NCBI GenBank assembly: GCA_016295375.1
Contig: JAEDLI010000047.1
Span: 1-16,762 of the forward strand
DNA length: 16,762 bases
Reading direction: 5' to 3'
Origin: Fibrobacter sp.
Lineage (GTDB): Bacteria; Fibrobacterota; Fibrobacteria; Fibrobacterales; Fibrobacteraceae
This document shows positions 15,177 to 16,762 of the stretch, one piece after another (within the stretch, counting starts at the first letter, position 1; every line of letters begins with the position of its first letter). A program made the position numbers and the translations under genes. The notes beneath the pieces were generated by a model that saw only the letters and a program-made list of their open reading frames with translations, did no database searches and was not told the DNA's origin.

Positions 15177-15221
15177 TATTTCTCATCAAATTTATAATAT
15201 TTTCGTTTAAAATTCGTCAAA
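15122..15221. repeat. 13-bp inverted repeat plus a third direct copy
   Basis: ATTTTTGACGAAT (15122-15134) and its exact reverse complement (15161-15173) form a perfect 13-bp inverted repeat with 26 bp between the arms. Related 13-mers AAAATTCGTCAAA occur at 15158-15170 and 15209-15221 as exact direct repeats 51 bp apart, each preceded by a TTTTCGTT-like element. The left arm lies inside the start of the truncated regulator frame and the rightmost copy overlaps its promoter-like sequence. This is the layout of an operator, but it could also be the scar of a small tandem duplication. Confidence 0.6.
15191..15220 (-). promoter_or_regulatory. Possible minus-strand promoter for the truncated regulator
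   Basis: On the minus strand TTGACG (15220-15215) and TATAAA (15196-15191) are separated by 18 nt, close to sigma-70 consensus. Transcription would begin about 15185-15184, just ahead of the TTG start at 15176. The -35 element lies inside the AAAATTCGTCAAA repeat, so a repeat-binding protein would compete with RNA polymerase. The region is AT-rich, so a chance match is possible. Confidence 0.4.
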
Positions 15222-15240
15222 GCCTCAGATTTTCAAGAGA

Positions 15241-15332
15241 ACTCCAGCAGAAAAATGAGTAATAAGCAGCAGATTTCCCATAGAAAAATGTATAATTTTG
15301 TTGAAATTTCCCCTAGAAAAGAGTATATTTCG
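15241..15332 (+). repeat. Three degenerate 33-bp-period repeats before the ATPase gene
   Basis: AGAAAAATG (15249-15257), AGAAAAATG (15282-15290) and AGAAAAGAG (15315-15323) start exactly 33 bp apart. The similarity extends on both sides. Units 2 and 3 share TTTCCC, one variable base, then TAGAAAA, and each of the three continues into an AT-rich hexamer resembling a -10 box (TAATAA, TATAAT, TATATT). The unit nearest the gene contains its best promoter. The spacing is about three helical turns, so bound proteins or polymerases would sit on the same face of the DNA. Confidence 0.6.
15301..15329 (+). promoter_or_regulatory. Promoter of the DUF4143 ATPase gene, predicting a leaderless mRNA
   Basis: TTGAAA (15301-15306) and TATATT (15324-15329) are separated by exactly 17 nt, an excellent sigma-70-type arrangement. 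Transcription should start 7-8 nt after the -10 box, at 15336 or 15337, and the ATG is at 15337-15339. No Shine-Dalgarno sequence precedes that ATG. Both facts agree with a leaderless transcript. The -10 element is part of the third 33-bp repeat unit. Confidence 0.6.
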
Positions 15333-15336
15333 TAAC

Positions 15337-16641
15337 ATGGAACGATCCCTATTTACAAAAATGCAAGCCTGGAAGGATTCCCCGAATAGATGCCCCTTGG
15401 TGCTGGACGGGGCCCGGCAAGTCGGGAAAACCTGGATTTTGCGTCAATTTGGCGAAAAATCCTATAAAGACATGGTCTACGTGAACTGTGACCGGAACGC
15501 CTTTGCCCAGTCGCTTTTCGTAGACTACGACATGAGCCGTATCCTGACAGCCCTTTCTGCATATTCGGGGAAAAAAATTCTACCGAACGAGACACTCGTA
15601 ATTTTTGACGAAATCCAGGAAGTTCCCGCTGGTTTGACGGCACTCAAGTATTTTTGCGAAGATAGGCCGGATATTCATGTTGCGGTGGCGGTCTCTCTGT
15701 TGGGATTGCAGAATCACGTCGGCACAGGCTTCCCGGTTGGAAAAGTTGACCGGCTTCGTCTGTACCCGATGTCCTTCAAGGAATTCTTGCTGGCGATGGG
15801 AGAATCGCCACTGGCGGATTACCTTGAAGAAGGCAAGTGGAACGAATATTTCGTCATTAAGGACAAATTGATCAATCTGCTACGCGAGTATTACTTTGTT
15901 GGCGGCATGCCCTTAGCCGTGGACGCCTATTCCAAGCGTCGCGACATTTTTGAAGTCCGAGAAATCCAGAATAAAATACTGATGGACTATAATGACGACT
16001 TTTCAAAGCATATCCCGTCAAACGATCTGCCTAAAGTTCGGGCGATATGGAATTCTGTCCCCGGTCAGCTTGCAAAAGAAAACAAGAAGTTCATTTGGGG
16101 ATACCTCCGGAAAGGGGCCCGTGCCAAGGACTACGAAAATGCCATACAGCGGCTCATGGATGCCGGCCTCATTCATAAGGTTCACCGGGTGAAAAAATTC
16201 GATATTCCTCTCAAGTTTTATGAAGATTCAAATACGTTTAAGGTATTCCTGAATGACCTTGGCTTGTTGGGCGCACTCGCGAACGTTCCTGCCAAGGAAA
16301 TCCTGGCCGAGTCCCGACTGTTGACAGAATACAAGGGGGCATTTACGGAACAGTACGTTGAACAGCAGATTCGATGTTCCACCGACATGCCGCTCTATTA
16401 CTACACCAACGAGAATTCGACATCCGAAATAGATTTTGTCTTGCAGGCAGAAAGGGTGTATCCTGTAGAGGTTAAGGCGGAGGAGAATCTGAAGGCGAAA
16501 TCCCTTGCCTATGTACTTAAAGCAAACAACCAGCTGAACGGACTTCGTTTTTCCATGGCGGATTATCGTGAAGAGGCGAGGATGAAAAACATTCCCCTAT
16601 ATCTGATTGATTGGTATTTAGAAAAAGAGTTGCTCTCATAG
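15337..16641 (+). CDS. AAA ATPase with DUF4143 C-terminal domain
   Basis: This is a 434-residue protein of the widespread AAA_14 plus DUF4143 family. Walker A is GARQVGKT (25-32) and Walker B is LVIFDEIQ (87-94). FPVGKVDRLRLYPMSFKEFL (132-151) is the typical run into the linker. The C-terminal part carries SEIDFVLQ (363-370) and YPVEVKAEENLKAKSL (375-390), a PD-(D/E)XK-like pattern with E364, D366, E378 and K380. The biological role of this family is not established. The usual AAGS segment near sensor 1 reads AVAVS here (116-120). I chose ATG 15337 because family similarity begins there and the promoter points to it; a TTG at 15298 would add 13 residues. Length is normal and the gene looks intact. 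Its base composition is more AT-rich than nuo. It is probably an accessory, horizontally acquired gene. Confidence 0.88.
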   Translation: MERSLFTKMQAWKDSPNRCPLVLDGARQVGKTWILRQFGEKSYKDMVYVNCDRNAFAQSLFVDYDMSRILTALSAYSGKKILPNETLVIFDEIQEVPAGLTALKYFCEDRPDIHVAVAVSLLGLQNHVGTGFPVGKVDRLRLYPMSFKEFLLAMGESPLADYLEEGKWNEYFVIKDKLINLLREYYFVGGMPLAVDAYSKRRDIFEVREIQNKILMDYNDDFSKHIPSNDLPKVRAIWNSVPGQLAKENKKFIWGYLRKGARAKDYENAIQRLMDAGLIHKVHRVKKFDIPLKFYEDSNTFKVFLNDLGLLGALANVPAKEILAESRLLTEYKGAFTEQYVEQQIRCSTDMPLYYYTNENSTSEIDFVLQAERVYPVEVKAEENLKAKSLAYVLKANNQLNGLRFSMADYREEARMKNIPLYLIDWYLEKELLS

Positions 16642-16690
16642 GAAATATAGCAGTTTATGCGACCATCTTATTTAACCCCAGTATGGTCCA

Positions 16691-16732
16691 AAAAAGAACC
16701 GCGGCCAGCTGAAAGCTAGTCGCGGTTTCTTT
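16691..16732. terminator. Hairpin terminator after the ATPase gene
   Basis: AACCGCG (16697-16703) pairs with CGCGGTT (16721-16727). The stem continues inward with a G-U and a C-G pair, a C/A mismatch, and AGCT/AGCT around a GAA loop (16711-16713). TCTTT follows on the plus strand, and five A precede it (16691-16695), which read as T on the minus strand. It fits a terminator for the ATPase gene about 50 nt upstream and may work in both directions. Nothing recognisable lies in 16733-16762. Confidence 0.75.
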
Positions 16733-16762
16733 AAGGTTTTCCGTTAGGAAAAGACGATTAAG

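Noticed and set aside
15241..15332. CRISPR array
   Set aside because: There are only three degenerate, directly adjoining 33-bp units, with no distinct spacers and no cas genes. They look like promoter-associated repeats.
15298..15336. TTG start for the ATPase, 13 codons upstream
   Set aside because: It would put the start codon upstream of the -10 box of the best promoter and has no ribosome binding site. Family proteins begin at the MERSLF position.

Overview
Most of this window (72-14423, minus strand) is one thirteen-gene cluster for respiratory complex I (proton-pumping NADH:quinone oxidoreductase), in the order nuoB-C-D-E-F-G-H-I-J-K-L-M-N. Adjacent genes are separated by at most 4 nt or overlap by 1, 4 or 8 nt, so they look like one translationally coupled operon. 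nuoC and nuoD are separate, unlike the E. coli nuoCD fusion. The NADH-input module (NuoE, F, G), the quinone-reducing module (NuoB, C, D, I) and the membrane pump modules (NuoH, J, K, L, M, N) are all present. The usual first gene, nuoA, is not in the window.

Several subunits carry extra material. NuoB has a charged coiled-coil-like C-terminal tail. NuoE ends in a domain that looks like fibronectin type III. NuoH has about 90 extra residues, with two likely extra membrane helices, between its canonical helices 6 and 7. NuoM ends in a roughly 100-residue acidic tail. NuoN has a five-cysteine CxCxCxCxC stretch in a loop. NuoG is short and lacks all four ligands of cluster N7. These decorations are the most unusual content of the window.

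Upstream of the operon (14496-15336) is a lower-GC, rearranged-looking stretch. It holds a minus-strand rho-independent terminator that insulates nuo, a 50-codon unidentified ORF ending four bases before that terminator, and the C-terminal part of an AlbA/RecG-like ATP-binding regulator with its front missing. A repeat-rich divergent intergenic region follows. From 15337 a plus-strand gene encodes an intact AAA ATPase of the AAA_14/DUF4143 type. Its promoter puts the transcription start almost on the ATG, and it ends at a hairpin near the right edge of the window. A hairpin with a plus-strand T-run lies beyond nuoN at the left edge.

The organism is a Gram-negative-type bacterium, most likely an anaerobe. 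The mixture of a complete complex I with DUF4143 and AlbA-type accessory ATPases, and the general style of the proteins, suggested a Fibrobacter-like lineage to me. That is an impression, not a proof. In such an organism complex I would oxidise NADH, probably reduce menaquinone, and build the ion gradient.
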